Assembly: GCF_012271785.1 (NCBI RefSeq)
Contig: NZ_JAAWVT010000013.1
Coordinates: forward strand, 26,351 to 90,350
Length of the DNA: 64,000 nucleotides
Source: Paeniglutamicibacter terrestris
GTDB lineage: Bacteria; Actinomycetota; Actinomycetes; Actinomycetales; Micrococcaceae
Direction of reading: 5' to 3'
The position numbers were made by a program, and so were the translations under genes. The notes beneath the pieces were generated by a model. It was not told the DNA's origin. It worked only from the letters and a program-made list of their open reading frames with translations, and ran no database searches. Of the stretch, positions 52,001 through 61,135 are shown one piece after another. Numbering within the stretch: position 1 is the stretch's first letter; each line of letters begins with the position of its first letter.

Positions 52001-53976
52001 TCGCCCGCACCCAGGACGAGTTACAACGGGTGGCGGAGAACCGCAAATTGACCGGGCTCGAAGGCACCGCGGATTTGCTGCGCCTGCTTGGCCCACTGGA
52101 GCAGCACGAGGTGGCGGCACGGCTGAACCCCGAGGCAGATTCGCCGACCGATCTACTCACCGCGGCCGGCACCTACCTCGAGGCACTGGTGCGCAGCAAC
52201 CGGGCCCTAGCCGTGCGCTTGGGCGGTCGCCACGTTTATGCCGCGATCGAGGACGCCCCGCGCCTGCGCGACGGCCTGGGTGTCCCGCTGCCGCATGGAG
52301 TACCACTGGCCTTCATTGAACCGGTGGCCGATCCGGTGGGAGATCTGGTGTCCCGCTATGCCCGTACCCACGGCCCCTTCACCGCCCACGATGTTGCCGT
52401 GGCACTGGGGCTGGGTGTCGCCGTGACCACCTCCGTCTTGGAGCGCTTGGTGGCAGATACCAGGGTCATGGTGGGGGCCTTCCGGCCGGCCGAAATGTTG
52501 GATCAGGCTCCGGCACTAGGCATCAGTGCCACCGAGTACTGTGACGCTGCGGTGCTGCGGATGATCCGCTCGCGGTCGTTGGCCGCACTGCGTGCCGAGG
52601 TTGAACCGGTGGATCAGGACACGTTTGCCAGGTTCCTCCCCTCTTGGCAGGGCATCGGAGCCGGGCTGCGCGGCTTGGACGGTGTGATGGCCGTGGTGGA
52701 ACAGCTGGCCGGGGTCCCGGTCCCCGGCTCCGCACTGGAATCCCACATCTTGCCCGCCCGGGTTCGCGACTACCAGCCCTGGATGCTTGATGAACTGATG
52801 AGTGCCGGTGAGGTTTTGATCTCCGGTGCCGGAGCCTTGGCCGGCAATGACGGGTGGGTGGCACTACATACGTTCGAGAATGCTCCGCTGAGTCTGCCGC
52901 TGCCCGACACCTCCACCTTCTCGGCACTGGCCTCCAAGTTGTTGGGCGTATTGGGCTCCTCCGGCGCCTACTTCGTCCCGCAACTGGCTCAGCTGAGCGC
53001 TCGGTTACCGGACCCCGACGGGTCACCGGGTGGCCACGATACGGCTGAACCCTCCTCCGCATTGGTGCTTGAAGCTCTCTGGGAATTATTCTGGGCATCC
53101 GCGGCATCCCCCGACACCCTGGGACCGCTTCGCCAACTTCTTTCCGGGGGCAAAAACGCCCACCGAGCACCGGCACAGGCACCGCGTGCCCGTACCGCCA
53201 GATTGGGTCGCATGGCCATGCTGCGAGCCGGACGTCAGGATTCGGGCGTCGAGCTTTCCGGGCGGCGCCCGGCTCCCGAGAGCGCATCGGGACGTTGGGC
53301 AGCCTTGCCGGCCCCGCTGGCCGATCCCACCATTAGGGCGCACGCGGCGGCAGAATTCCTGCTCGAACGCTACGGCGTCATCACTCGTGGTTCGGTGGCC
53401 GCCGAATCGGTGCCCGGCGGTTTCGGCCAGCTGTACCGGGTTTTGGGAAGACTAGAGGAGGCCGGTCACACCCGTCGCGGTTACTTTGTTGAGCGACTCG
53501 GAGCCGCCCAATTCTCCACCTCCGCCACGATCGACAGGTTGCGTTCGTTGGTGCGGCAGGACGATGGCGGACACCTTCCCATGGCGCTTGGACTGGCGGC
53601 CACCGACCCGGCCAACCCCTATGGGGCTGCCCTGAGCTGGCCCGAGGCGGCCGGCGGGCATCGCCCGGGACGCAAGGCAGGGGCCTTGGTGGTGCTGGTT
53701 GATGGGGCGCTGGCCCTTTACGTGGAACGCGGTGGAAAGACGGTGCTGGGCTTTAATTCACTGTCCGCGAGCACCGATGTAGAGTCGGCGCCGGCGGATC
53801 CCGCCCTATTGGATGCAATCGCCACGGAGCTGGTGGCGGTGCTGCGCCGGGGTTCGATCGGCAAATTGGGCATCGAGAAGATCAATGGTCAGCCCATCAT
53901 CGATTCACCGCTTGGTTCCGCGCTTCGCCACGCCGGCTTCTACTCGACTCCTAGTGGATTGCGGTTTAGGGCCTAA
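49093..53976 (+). CDS. lhr: Lhr-type large superfamily-2 helicase
   Basis: 1627 residues. Lhr core (1-880): Walker A VAPTGSGKTLSAF, DEVH box in ILDEVHAVAGTKRG, GLSATVEPRE, ARAHHGSVSKETRATIE and RVGRAGH. The long Lhr C-terminal part (about 880-1627) follows, with several winged-helix and beta segments. An Ala/Pro/Met-rich insertion of about 60 residues (about 335-395) splits the second RecA domain, as in some actinobacterial Lhr. It unwinds 3'-5' on DNA with RNA:DNA hybrid preference and acts in repair. ATG 49093 has TAGGCT 7 nt upstream. An upstream TTG reading is rejected. Confidence 0.95.
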   Translation: MAKNADATHVLERFTPATRAWFEGAFAAPTPAQIGAWDAISTQRHALVVAPTGSGKTLSAFLWALDSFARTATDIMDSALPGLQEPLPAASKTTGSGGTRVLYISPLKALGVDVERNLRAPLVGIKATAAHLGLAVPQVSVGVRSGDTPANERRKLVTHPPDILITTPESLYLMLTSKARESLTQVHTVILDEVHAVAGTKRGAHLALSLERLDDLLATPAQRIGLSATVEPREEVARFLGGTAPVSIVAPPITKTWDLSVRVPVEDMTDLPAAAAAHDLGPGSGLAPQASIWPHVEEQIVDLIEANRSTIVFANSRRLAERLTGRLNEIHETRVAAASTEPVLGPNDIDSMGAEPSAGTPVARVQPGTGMPAAMMAQAGMSATSLPADQPGAVIPLARAHHGSVSKETRATIEDDLKTGVLRAVVATSSLELGIDMGLVDLVIQVESPPSVASGLQRVGRAGHQVGETSTGTFFPKHRADLLATALTVSRMREGKIEKLHIPANPLDVLAQQTLAACALEDLGVEAWFETVRRSAPYASLPRAAFTATLEMLAGKYPSDEFAQLRPRIVWDRDTGVLTGRPGAQRLAVISGGTIPDRGLFGVYLIGSEESSGAKGGRRVGELDEEMVYESRVGDVFALGATSWKIEDITHDRVLVSPAFGQPGKLPFWKGDSQGRPVELGAALGAFTASLVQSGQSAARKELASIGLDDFAAGNLLNYLSAQAEATSVVPSDKTLVVERFVDELGDWRVILHSPFGLPVHAPWALAVGARLHERYGLDGSSMAADDGIVLRVPAMDDEPPGAELFAFEPEEIEDLITAQVGNSALFAARFRECAARALLLPRTSPGKRTPLWQQRQRSAQLLDVARKYPDFPIILETVRECLNDVYDLPSLKSLLGQVASRGIAVREVQTRLPSPFAQSLLFGYVAQFLYEGDSPLAERRAAALSLDPALLNELLGRTELRELLDAGVIARTQDELQRVAENRKLTGLEGTADLLRLLGPLEQHEVAARLNPEADSPTDLLTAAGTYLEALVRSNRALAVRLGGRHVYAAIEDAPRLRDGLGVPLPHGVPLAFIEPVADPVGDLVSRYARTHGPFTAHDVAVALGLGVAVTTSVLERLVADTRVMVGAFRPAEMLDQAPALGISATEYCDAAVLRMIRSRSLAALRAEVEPVDQDTFARFLPSWQGIGAGLRGLDGVMAVVEQLAGVPVPGSALESHILPARVRDYQPWMLDELMSAGEVLISGAGALAGNDGWVALHTFENAPLSLPLPDTSTFSALASKLLGVLGSSGAYFVPQLAQLSARLPDPDGSPGGHDTAEPSSALVLEALWELFWASAASPDTLGPLRQLLSGGKNAHRAPAQAPRARTARLGRMAMLRAGRQDSGVELSGRRPAPESASGRWAALPAPLADPTIRAHAAAEFLLERYGVITRGSVAAESVPGGFGQLYRVLGRLEEAGHTRRGYFVERLGAAQFSTSATIDRLRSLVRQDDGGHLPMALGLAATDPANPYGAALSWPEAAGGHRPGRKAGALVVLVDGALALYVERGGKTVLGFNSLSASTDVESAPADPALLDAIATELVAVLRRGSIGKLGIEKINGQPIIDSPLGSALRHAGFYSTPSGLRFRA

Positions 53977-54088
53977 CCAATTTTAAATATTCCACCCACC
54001 GCCCACCCGCACCGGCTAGGCTGGGTGACTAGGATCACCTGATCACTTAAGCCGGTGCTCCTCTCTAGTTGGAATGGTGGTTTTCACG

Positions 54089-54931
54089 ATGCCCGAAGGG
54101 GACACAGTATTTCGCACGGCCCGTCGTTTAGAGGCAGCCCTCGCGGGCAGGGTCCTGAGCGTGAGCGATTTTCGTGTACCTGCCCATGCCACCTTGTCTT
54201 TGGTGGACTGGATGGTGGAATCGGTCGTTTCGCGCGGAAAGCATCTGCTCATTCGCACGCGACCCCCGGCACGGGTTTCCGCCCCGCCCCTGAGCATCCA
54301 TTCGCATTTACTCATGGAGGGTCACTGGGACGTTTATGCCACCGGCGAGCGTTGGCGCTCACCGGCTTTTAAGGCTCGCGCGGTGCTGGGCAATACCGCC
54401 TTCACCGCCGTGGGCTTTGATCTTGGTTTCTTGCATGTGCTTCGCACCAATGAAGAGGTTGAGGTCATTGGGCATCTGGGCCCCGACCCCCTGGGACATT
54501 CGTGGGACCCCGACGAGGCCGTTCGTCGATTGCTCGCCGATCCCCTGCGACCCATTGGTTTAGCCCTGCTTGACCAGCGACTCCTGTGCGGCCTGGGCAA
54601 TGTGTATCGTTCGGAGCTACTTTTTGTGGCCCGCGTGCATCCCCGCACCCCCACCGGAGAGGTTGAGGACCTGCACCACCTCGTTGATTTGGCGCATCGC
54701 TTACTGAACGCCAACAAGGACCGGGCCCGGCGAGTGACCACCGGCGCCGATGGGATGAATCCCTATTGGGTCTACGGACGCGGGGGCCAAGCGTGCATGC
54801 GCTGCAGGGGAATATTAAGCAAGGAGTCGCTGGCAGAATCGGATCGCAGCGCCGAGCGAGATATCTACTTCTGCGCCTCCTGCCAAGGATCCACGGTGCG
54901 CATCGGGGAATCCAACCGCAACCACCCGTGA
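54089..54931 (+). CDS. Fpg/Nei-family DNA glycosylase (Nei2-like)
   Basis: 280 residues. The catalytic Pro2-Glu3 are in MPEGDTVFRTARRLEAAL, which fixes the start at 54089 because proline must follow the initiator. The H2TH region is LLCGLGNVYRSELLFVARVH with PxGL-type GLG. The C-terminal zinc finger is CMRCRG ... CASCQG. It excises oxidised pyrimidines and cuts the AP site by beta/delta elimination. It lies directly after lhr, an arrangement also known from mycobacteria, so both likely act together. Confidence 0.94.
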   Translation: MPEGDTVFRTARRLEAALAGRVLSVSDFRVPAHATLSLVDWMVESVVSRGKHLLIRTRPPARVSAPPLSIHSHLLMEGHWDVYATGERWRSPAFKARAVLGNTAFTAVGFDLGFLHVLRTNEEVEVIGHLGPDPLGHSWDPDEAVRRLLADPLRPIGLALLDQRLLCGLGNVYRSELLFVARVHPRTPTGEVEDLHHLVDLAHRLLNANKDRARRVTTGADGMNPYWVYGRGGQACMRCRGILSKESLAESDRSAERDIYFCASCQGSTVRIGESNRNHP

Positions 54932-54950
54932 AAGACTGGTGGGCATGGCC

Positions 54951-56024
54951 ATGATCTCCCCGCTTCCCGTGCGTAACGGCGTTAATGCAACCCGTCTGCG
55001 CGTGCCGTCGCATGGAGCATGGGACACCATCTGCGCCTACATGCTGCACCGCTTTGGGCACGTTGATGCGCAGGGCATTACCCGCCGCTTCAAAAATGGT
55101 GAGGTGGTGGGTCTTCACGGAGTGGTTCTTGATGAGCACACCCCGTTGGGCGAGCACGAATTCATTTGGTACTACCGCAATCTGCCGGCCGAGGAACCCA
55201 TCCCGTTCGTCGAGTCGATCCTGCACCATGATGAAAATTTGCTGGTGATCGACAAGCCACATTTCCTGCCCACCACCCCGGGCGGCCGTTTTATCCAGGA
55301 ATCGGCGCTGGTGCGTCTGCGTAATCGGGTCGACAACCCGGAATTAATCCCGATGCATCGTTTAGACCGGGCAACGGCAGGAATCCTGCTTTTTTCTACG
55401 AACCCGGAGACCCGGGGTGCTTACCAAACCCTGTTTGAGCGCCGCGAAATATCCAAAACGTATGAGGCAGTTTCCGCGCTGGTTCCGGTCGCAGGACGAC
55501 CCGCCGGCGAGGTACTGGGAGTCGGTGGGCTCGGTGGAAGCGCCGAGGAGCGCAGTGGAAATGCTGTTGATCATCAGGCGGGGCCCGGCAATCACCTACT
55601 CACGGCGGCCGCATTAGCTGATCGACTCGAGGCGCTGGCCCGCGAACCGTTGGTGTACACCAATCGGATGAGCAAGATCAAGGGTCAGCTGCGTTCACTC
55701 GTCGAGGAGGGGGAGCCTAATGCCGAATCTCGCATCGAGTTACTCGGTACCGGGGTCTCCGCGGGGCATTTTGCTGGCCTTCGGGTAGCCAAGTTCAAGC
55801 TGAGCCCCCATTCGGGGAAGACTCACCAACTTCGCGTGCACCTCGCCGCGCTAGGACTCGGGATCCTCAACGACCCCTTCTACCCCACGCTCATGGATTT
55901 TGCCGCCGACGATTACGCCCGCCCGCTGCAATTGCTGGCACGTAGCATTTCCTTCATCGACCCGATCTCCGGAGAACCGGTGAGCTACACCTCCGCCCTT
56001 GAACTCGCGGAATCTCCGGCCTGA
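54951..56024 (+). CDS. RluA-family pseudouridine synthase
   Basis: About 357 residues. The catalytic aspartate is in IPMHRLDRATAGILL (near residue 140), LLVIDKPHFLP is the family opening and the end KTHQLRVHLAALGLGILNDPFYP is characteristic. It isomerises uridine in 23S rRNA or tRNA. A long insertion (about 180-240) separates the halves. GGTGGG is 8 nt before ATG 54951; ATG 54945 or GTG 54939 are alternatives. It follows the glycosylase by 19 nt. Confidence 0.92.
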   Translation: MISPLPVRNGVNATRLRVPSHGAWDTICAYMLHRFGHVDAQGITRRFKNGEVVGLHGVVLDEHTPLGEHEFIWYYRNLPAEEPIPFVESILHHDENLLVIDKPHFLPTTPGGRFIQESALVRLRNRVDNPELIPMHRLDRATAGILLFSTNPETRGAYQTLFERREISKTYEAVSALVPVAGRPAGEVLGVGGLGGSAEERSGNAVDHQAGPGNHLLTAAALADRLEALAREPLVYTNRMSKIKGQLRSLVEEGEPNAESRIELLGTGVSAGHFAGLRVAKFKLSPHSGKTHQLRVHLAALGLGILNDPFYPTLMDFAADDYARPLQLLARSISFIDPISGEPVSYTSALELAESPA

Positions 56025-56209
56025 TCAAGAGCAATTGAGACGCGACCGACTCCGAGCCTCCCACTCACCGACAGACCCAATCCTGACCAGTTAAGTAATC
56101 AAGTGTGGGAATCGGACATCGAGATGTTGTTTTCGGTACGCTGGAAGCCATCGCGTGGGCAGTGGCTCAAACCGCCGTGGTGGCGACGAAGGAGACGAAG
56201 GAGACGACA

Positions 56210-58183
56210 ATGAGTAATTCCGATACATGGACCTCCTCCGCACCTCAGGAATCGCAACTGCCTCAGCCTAAACAACCAGACAAGGCTTCTGGGCCAGTCA
56301 ATGACTCTGCTGCCAACGGCTCCACGAAAAAAAGTACTAAGACGGCGCCTCCCGAGGCCGCTGGCCCCACCGACCTGATCCGGGCCAACGAGGAGTCCTC
56401 CCACAATGCACCGGTCGGTGCCGACGAACATGTTTCGGCACGCATCTCGCACCCCGTTCCACGCCAGCACACCACCGAACCCGACTCGCTTAACACCCTG
56501 CTCAAGGGATCTGCTAACCCGGACCACGCCGATGCGCCACTTCACCACCTCGCGAGCAAAGATGCTTCGAAAGGTGCTAAGTCCTCTTCCAAGGTCATGG
56601 CCAATGCGGACGAGAAGGAAGCCGCCATGTCCGGCGGCTTCCCTGCCATCAACGGCTGGCTCGATTCCCTGCCCAATCCCGCATGGGAAAAGCTGGGCGA
56701 TAAAATTTACGCGACTCCCTCAACGCTCAAGCAGCGCTGGCAGCAACAGCGCGTTGAACGGGCCAAGGCCGCAGAGCTCAAGGAACGCAATCGGTTGGTC
56801 GAGGTCGCCCGTGCTGAAGCCGCGGCTGAGGCTGCCAAACGCGAGGCTGCGCGAGTGGCTCGAGAAGAAGCAATCGCACGCGAGGCCGCTGCAAAGGCCC
56901 AGGCCGAGGCTGACGCCGAGGCAGCAGAAAAGGCCCGAGTCGCAGCCGAAGCCAAAGCAGCTGCCGACGCGGAGCTCGCAGAAAAGGCCAAAGCAGCAGC
57001 AGCCACCCAAGCGGCAATTGACGCAGCCATCGCAGAAAAAGCCCGAGTCGCAGCCGAAGCCAAAGCAGCCGCCGCAATGGCTGAAGAAGCCCAACTTGCT
57101 GGCGCCACAGAATTTAAGGAAGATCCCGAAACCGGGCTTCATGCAAGAAATCTGTTCTCCGCACCCGATGCCGGACGGGCACCGGAAGAGCCTGCCTCGC
57201 AGTGGGATGATTCGCCCCTCGGTGATGGGCAGCGATCGAAACAGCACTACGCTAGCCAGCCCATGGGCGCGGAGCAGCTAGCGGAACTAGTCGCCAGCGC
57301 CAAGGCGGCCATCGACAAGCAACAAGCAACAGTTGAGCCACTCTACGAGGCTCCCTATGCGTTGCCGGAGACCGGCGAGAACCCGGAAGAGGTTCCTGCA
57401 GACAAACGTCGCCGCATACTGCTCAGCATTGCTGCGGTGGTGGCGAGCGTTGTGTCATTGATCTGCCTGAGCACCTTGGCCTCCGGGTCAGTAGAGTCCT
57501 TGGGGTCAAACTATTCGCTGCTTTCCACGGCACCGAGTGCTCATCTGTTGTGGCCCCTGATTTTTGTGTGGTCGGCATTGTCGGCGGCCTATTCGTGGAC
57601 CGCCACACAACGCTCGGCAGTACGCCAACGTCTCATCGGTCTGCCCTTTACCTTGGCCATCGTTGCGGGCACTCTCTGGATGATCAGTGCCGTTAATGAC
57701 TGGTTGTTGCCCGCTTTCGTTTTCTCCGCCGCAAGTTGCTGGTTCCTGTACACCGCGGTGCGCGGATTGAACGAGAAAACCGCACGAAACCATCGTGAGC
57801 GGATGTTGACCGATGCGCCCATCAGCCTGATGACCGGATTCACGCTGGTGGTGACCGCATCAAGTTTCGCCTCCCTGTTGCAGTCTTGGGGTGCCGACTG
57901 GGCAGTGACCTGGGTGGCACCAATCCTCGTCATCGCCACGGGATACGCAGCGGTGGCCCTGGCCATGACCGAACGCGGGCGCATCATCCTAGCGATCGGC
58001 TTTAGCTGGGGCATGTTCTGGCTGTTGGTGCCGCGAGCCGTGGGTTCGCACAGCTCCATCTGGATTGCGATCCTTGCGGGCATGGCCTGCTTCGTGGCGC
58101 TTCTAGCCACGGAAAACCGGCGTTACCAGATTCACCATGCCGAGCATCGTGCCGCCCGCGGCAAACCCACCGAATTCGACTAA
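56210..58183 (+). CDS. Ala-rich coiled-coil membrane protein
   Basis: 657 residues. Residues 1-185 are disordered (Ser/Pro/Lys-rich). Residues 190-305 form a TolA-like Ala/Glu/Lys coiled coil with a 36-residue repeat (copies starting with AEKARVAAEAKAAA at DNA 56924 and 57032, offset 108 bp). Residues about 403-645 have eight membrane helices. There is no enzyme motif. GAAGGAG 10 nt before ATG 56210 is a strong ribosome site. It might connect the membrane to the cytoplasmic face; the family is not recognised. Confidence 0.75.
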   Translation: MSNSDTWTSSAPQESQLPQPKQPDKASGPVNDSAANGSTKKSTKTAPPEAAGPTDLIRANEESSHNAPVGADEHVSARISHPVPRQHTTEPDSLNTLLKGSANPDHADAPLHHLASKDASKGAKSSSKVMANADEKEAAMSGGFPAINGWLDSLPNPAWEKLGDKIYATPSTLKQRWQQQRVERAKAAELKERNRLVEVARAEAAAEAAKREAARVAREEAIAREAAAKAQAEADAEAAEKARVAAEAKAAADAELAEKAKAAAATQAAIDAAIAEKARVAAEAKAAAAMAEEAQLAGATEFKEDPETGLHARNLFSAPDAGRAPEEPASQWDDSPLGDGQRSKQHYASQPMGAEQLAELVASAKAAIDKQQATVEPLYEAPYALPETGENPEEVPADKRRRILLSIAAVVASVVSLICLSTLASGSVESLGSNYSLLSTAPSAHLLWPLIFVWSALSAAYSWTATQRSAVRQRLIGLPFTLAIVAGTLWMISAVNDWLLPAFVFSAASCWFLYTAVRGLNEKTARNHRERMLTDAPISLMTGFTLVVTASSFASLLQSWGADWAVTWVAPILVIATGYAAVALAMTERGRIILAIGFSWGMFWLLVPRAVGSHSSIWIAILAGMACFVALLATENRRYQIHHAEHRAARGKPTEFD

Positions 58184-58202
58184 GTCGTCGTCACCCCACG
58201 GA

Positions 58203-58508
58203 CTAACGGCGCAGGGTGATCCAGCGTCCCCGAGTACGACGCAACACCACAAGTTTTTCGCTGATAGCCACGGTTTCCACCGCCGCTCGCATGGCTGCGG
58301 CGCTGGTGATGGCTTGCCCATCCGGGTTTCCATCTTCTTCGACGGTGTAGCGCACGGTGATCCTAGGAACCCCGGCAACAACATCAAGCTGGTTCGCATC
58401 CACGTGGTGAGTAACAGCCAGCGAAGCTACGGCACTGTCCATGACCGCTTCGGGGGCGTGCCCGGGCCGAAGTCCCATGATGTTCAACTGCGCGCGGTAG
58501 GAAGGCAT
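58203..58508 (-). CDS. Conserved hypothetical protein, 101 aa
   Basis: 101 residues with an RGHAPEAV-type helix and alternating strands (LNIMGLRPGHAPEAVMDSAV, ITVRYTVEEDG, EKLVVLRRTRGRW). No known family; the regular strand-helix layout suggests a small alpha/beta fold. ATG 58508 follows TAGGCT at 7 nt with no Shine-Dalgarno. It is convergent with the membrane protein gene, 19 nt away. Confidence 0.65.
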   Translation of the reverse strand: MPSYRAQLNIMGLRPGHAPEAVMDSAVASLAVTHHVDANQLDVVAGVPRITVRYTVEEDGNPDGQAITSAAAMRAAVETVAISEKLVVLRRTRGRWITLRR

Positions 58509-58612
58509 AAAAACAAGCCTAGTGCGTGCGTTGGAGCTCCACCGGCTCAAGGGCGGGCGGGCACCATGCTCACCTGCTGACGCTCCTGCGGTAATAGTGG
58601 GAAACTGATTAT

Positions 58613-59389
58613 ATGAGTGCACCAATTGAATTCACACAGTGGCGTCGCCTGCGCGAAGAAGGTCTTGCCGTTCCCTACGGCTGGCTTTCGCTCAGCAGCT
58701 ATCAATGGCTTCCCGACGTACCGGGAAAACTGGATCTGCTACCCGGATATTGGAGCGCAAGCGGATCCTCCGCCCATGCCACCTTTGACGCTGAGGATTG
58801 CGTAACAACAGCCGATGGTGACCCCGTATCGGGGACTCTGGTGCAATCACTGCACGAGGATGAATCCATGCATTTCATTCGTCATGGTGACACGCTGGTT
58901 GAGCTGGGGGTCAGGGGCGGGCGATACATGATCCGCACCCGTGAACGTACTCATCCCCGGCTTAAGGCCTTCACCGGGGTGCCGATATTCCCCTATGATC
59001 CTGCCTTCATTGTCCCCGGCCAGTACACTGCCTTCCATGCGCCGAAGGTGGTTCCCATTGATAGCTTCCGTCCGGACACCAAACTCAAGACAGAGCTGGT
59101 GGGAGAGGTCAGCTTCGAACTGGGCGGACAGAGTGCAGTGCTAGCCGCCTCGCAAAACGATGACGGATCACTCACTCTGAACTTTAGAGATCTCACCAAT
59201 GGTGAGCAGACAGCGGCCTGGCGCTTTGTCACGGTCAAGGCGCCTGCCGCCGACGGATCTGTGAACATCGATTTTAACCGCACCCTGAACTATCCGATGG
59301 CTTTCTCGCCCCACGCCGTATGCCCAGCACCCGTCGAGGCAAACCGGCTGAATCAAAAGATCCAGGCAGGAGAGCTGCTGCCGCGCTGA
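58613..59389 (+). CDS. DUF1684 domain protein
   Basis: 258 residues. The DUF1684 core is the late DFNRTLNYPMAFSPHAVCPA with preceding RRFVTVKAPAADGSVNI-like segment (ATWRFVTVKAPA in outline) and the early WLSLSSYQWLPD. Relatives in actinobacteria are soluble proteins of unknown function. ATG 58613 is preceded by GAAACT 6 nt away, another possible leaderless start. Monocistronic. Confidence 0.85.
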   Translation: MSAPIEFTQWRRLREEGLAVPYGWLSLSSYQWLPDVPGKLDLLPGYWSASGSSAHATFDAEDCVTTADGDPVSGTLVQSLHEDESMHFIRHGDTLVELGVRGGRYMIRTRERTHPRLKAFTGVPIFPYDPAFIVPGQYTAFHAPKVVPIDSFRPDTKLKTELVGEVSFELGGQSAVLAASQNDDGSLTLNFRDLTNGEQTAAWRFVTVKAPAADGSVNIDFNRTLNYPMAFSPHAVCPAPVEANRLNQKIQAGELLPR

Positions 59390-59434
59390 GCAGACGCTCA
59401 GCTCCCCCGAACCGTGTCAGGAAACGCGCTGTCG

Positions 59435-60214
59435 CTATTTCGGCCCCATGCGGATGGCTCCGTCAAGTCTGATGGTTTCGCCGTTAAGCATCTGGTTGGC
59501 TAGGACGTGCCCCACCAGAGCCGCATACTCTTCGGGTTTGCCCAACCGTGCCGGGTGCGGAACCTGGGCACCCAGGGAAGCTTGCGCCTCCGCGGAGAGC
59601 GAGGCCATCATCGGAGTCTCGAAGATGCCCGGCGCGATAGTCATGACGCGAATGTAATGGCGGGCAAGTTCACGGGCCAGGGGAAGGGTCATGGCCGCGA
59701 CAGCACCCTTGGAGGCAGAATATGCTGGCTGGCCGATTTGCCCATCAAAGGCCGCCACGGAGGCGGTATTGATGATGACGCCGCGCTCTGCGGTGCCGGT
59801 GACCGGATCAGTCACCGGTTCGGTTGCTGCCATGGCTTCGGCGACCAAGCGCACCACGTTGAAGGTGCCGGTGAGGTTGATGGCAATGACCTTCTCGAAA
59901 TTGGCCAGCGGGAGTACTCCCTCGCGTCCCAGCACCTTGCCCGGGGTGGCGACTCCGGCACAGTTCACCGCGATGCGAAGGCTGCCCAATTCGGCGGCAA
60001 CGGCGATGGCGGCCCGCACCTGATCCTCGTTGGTGACATCCGCCGGTACAAATCTGGCGCGTTCACCCAGCGCTGCGGCCGCTTCTTCGCCCTTTGAGGA
60101 GGGCAAGTCGACCAGGACCACGCTGGCCCCAGCGGCGTATAGTGCGCGAGCGGTGGCGGCTCCAAGGCCTGAGGCGCCACCGGTAATGAGTGCAACCGAG
60201 TCGGTGATGAGCAT
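59435..60214 (-). CDS. SDR-family 3-hydroxyacyl-CoA dehydrogenase (type II)
   Basis: 259 residues. The Rossmann motif is [18 protein letters not shown] (residues about 8-25), NAG is [10 protein letters not shown], and the catalytic Ser-Tyr-Lys is in [22 protein letters not shown]. The VAGP-like end [24 protein letters not shown] matches the HSD17B10/3-hydroxyacyl-CoA group. It oxidises 3-hydroxyacyl-CoA with NAD in fatty acid or branched-chain degradation. Confidence 0.9.
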   Translation of the reverse strand: MLITDSVALITGGASGLGAATARALYAAGASVVLVDLPSSKGEEAAAALGERARFVPADVTNEDQVRAAIAVAAELGSLRIAVNCAGVATPGKVLGREGVLPLANFEKVIAINLTGTFNVVRLVAEAMAATEPVTDPVTGTAERGVIINTASVAAFDGQIGQPAYSASKGAVAAMTLPLARELARHYIRVMTIAPGIFETPMMASLSAEAQASLGAQVPHPARLGKPEEYAALVGHVLANQMLNGETIRLDGAIRMGPK

Positions 60215-60388
60215 GCTTCTTAGTCCTTGTCCTCGAGGCTTCTGGCACTGCCGGTTCTATCGGAAAGCAATTTCAGCTTGCCGGGTTGAGTTAGTGCCCA
60301 TTAACTGGTTCCAGACTAGTCCGAGAATGTCCACGACAGAAGGGTTAATTTCGCCGTCCAGGCAATGCTCGCGTCGTAGACTGCAGAG

Positions 60389-61135
60389 ATGGGGCGTTTC
60401 ATCTTTATTTCCACGCGAGAACACGATCTTGCTGCTTCGGACGAGGTCCGTGGGGTGCTGGCCGCCAGCGGTCTACCCACCGATGCGCTGCGCGTAATCC
60501 GGCTCGACCGGGAGCCACTGGGTGAGATTGCGGCACTGGGGCTAGAGCATTGTCCCGGCGTCATCTTGGGAGGCAGCCCCTTTAACACCTCGGAGGATCC
60601 GATACTGAAATCGGATCTTCAGTTGCGGTGCGAATCCGACCTGTCCAGACTCCTTGACGTACTGGTTCACGATGACTTCCCGTTTCTTGGCGCTTGTTAT
60701 GGCGTGGGAACGCTAGGCACGCATCAGGGCGCACTGATCGATCGACGCTACGGGGAACCCGTGGGCACGTCACATATCCGACTGACCACACAGGGGCAAA
60801 GCGATCCATTGCTCACCGGACTCCCAACGGAGTTTGATGCCTTTGTTGGGCACAAGGAGGCGGTTTCGCGTCTGCCCTCGACGGCGATTTTGCTCGCGGA
60901 ATCGACCGCATGCCCGGTTCAGATGTTCCGCGTCAAGACCAACCTCTACGCCACACAGTTCCACCCCGAACTTGATCCACAGGGACTGGCCCAGCGGATC
61001 CTCATTTATCGTGATGCCGGGTACTTCCCACCGCACGAGGCCCAACGGTTACATGACGAGGCCTTGAGTGCACGGGTGCAATGGCCGGCGTTGGTCCTAG
61101 GTAACTTCGTGCAGCGCTACGGTCCATCGGTCTAA
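60389..61135 (+). CDS. Class I glutamine amidotransferase domain protein (GuaA-like)
   Basis: 248 residues. The nucleophile cysteine is in FLGACYGVGTLG (near residue 111), the histidine in LYATQFHPELDPQ (near 197) and the family strand GVILGGSPFN near 62. It is a stand-alone amidotransferase-like domain; the acceptor is unknown. TAGACT 6 nt before ATG 60389 indicates leaderless translation. Its stop overlaps the convergent gene by 4 nt. Confidence 0.9.
   Translation: MGRFIFISTREHDLAASDEVRGVLAASGLPTDALRVIRLDREPLGEIAALGLEHCPGVILGGSPFNTSEDPILKSDLQLRCESDLSRLLDVLVHDDFPFLGACYGVGTLGTHQGALIDRRYGEPVGTSHIRLTTQGQSDPLLTGLPTEFDAFVGHKEAVSRLPSTAILLAESTACPVQMFRVKTNLYATQFHPELDPQGLAQRILIYRDAGYFPPHEAQRLHDEALSARVQWPALVLGNFVQRYGPSV

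Noticed and set aside
56406..57281. Alternative plus frame of 291 codons in the coiled-coil gene
   Set aside because: Proline/glutamine/lysine-rich product created by reading the Ala/Glu/Lys repeat in another frame.
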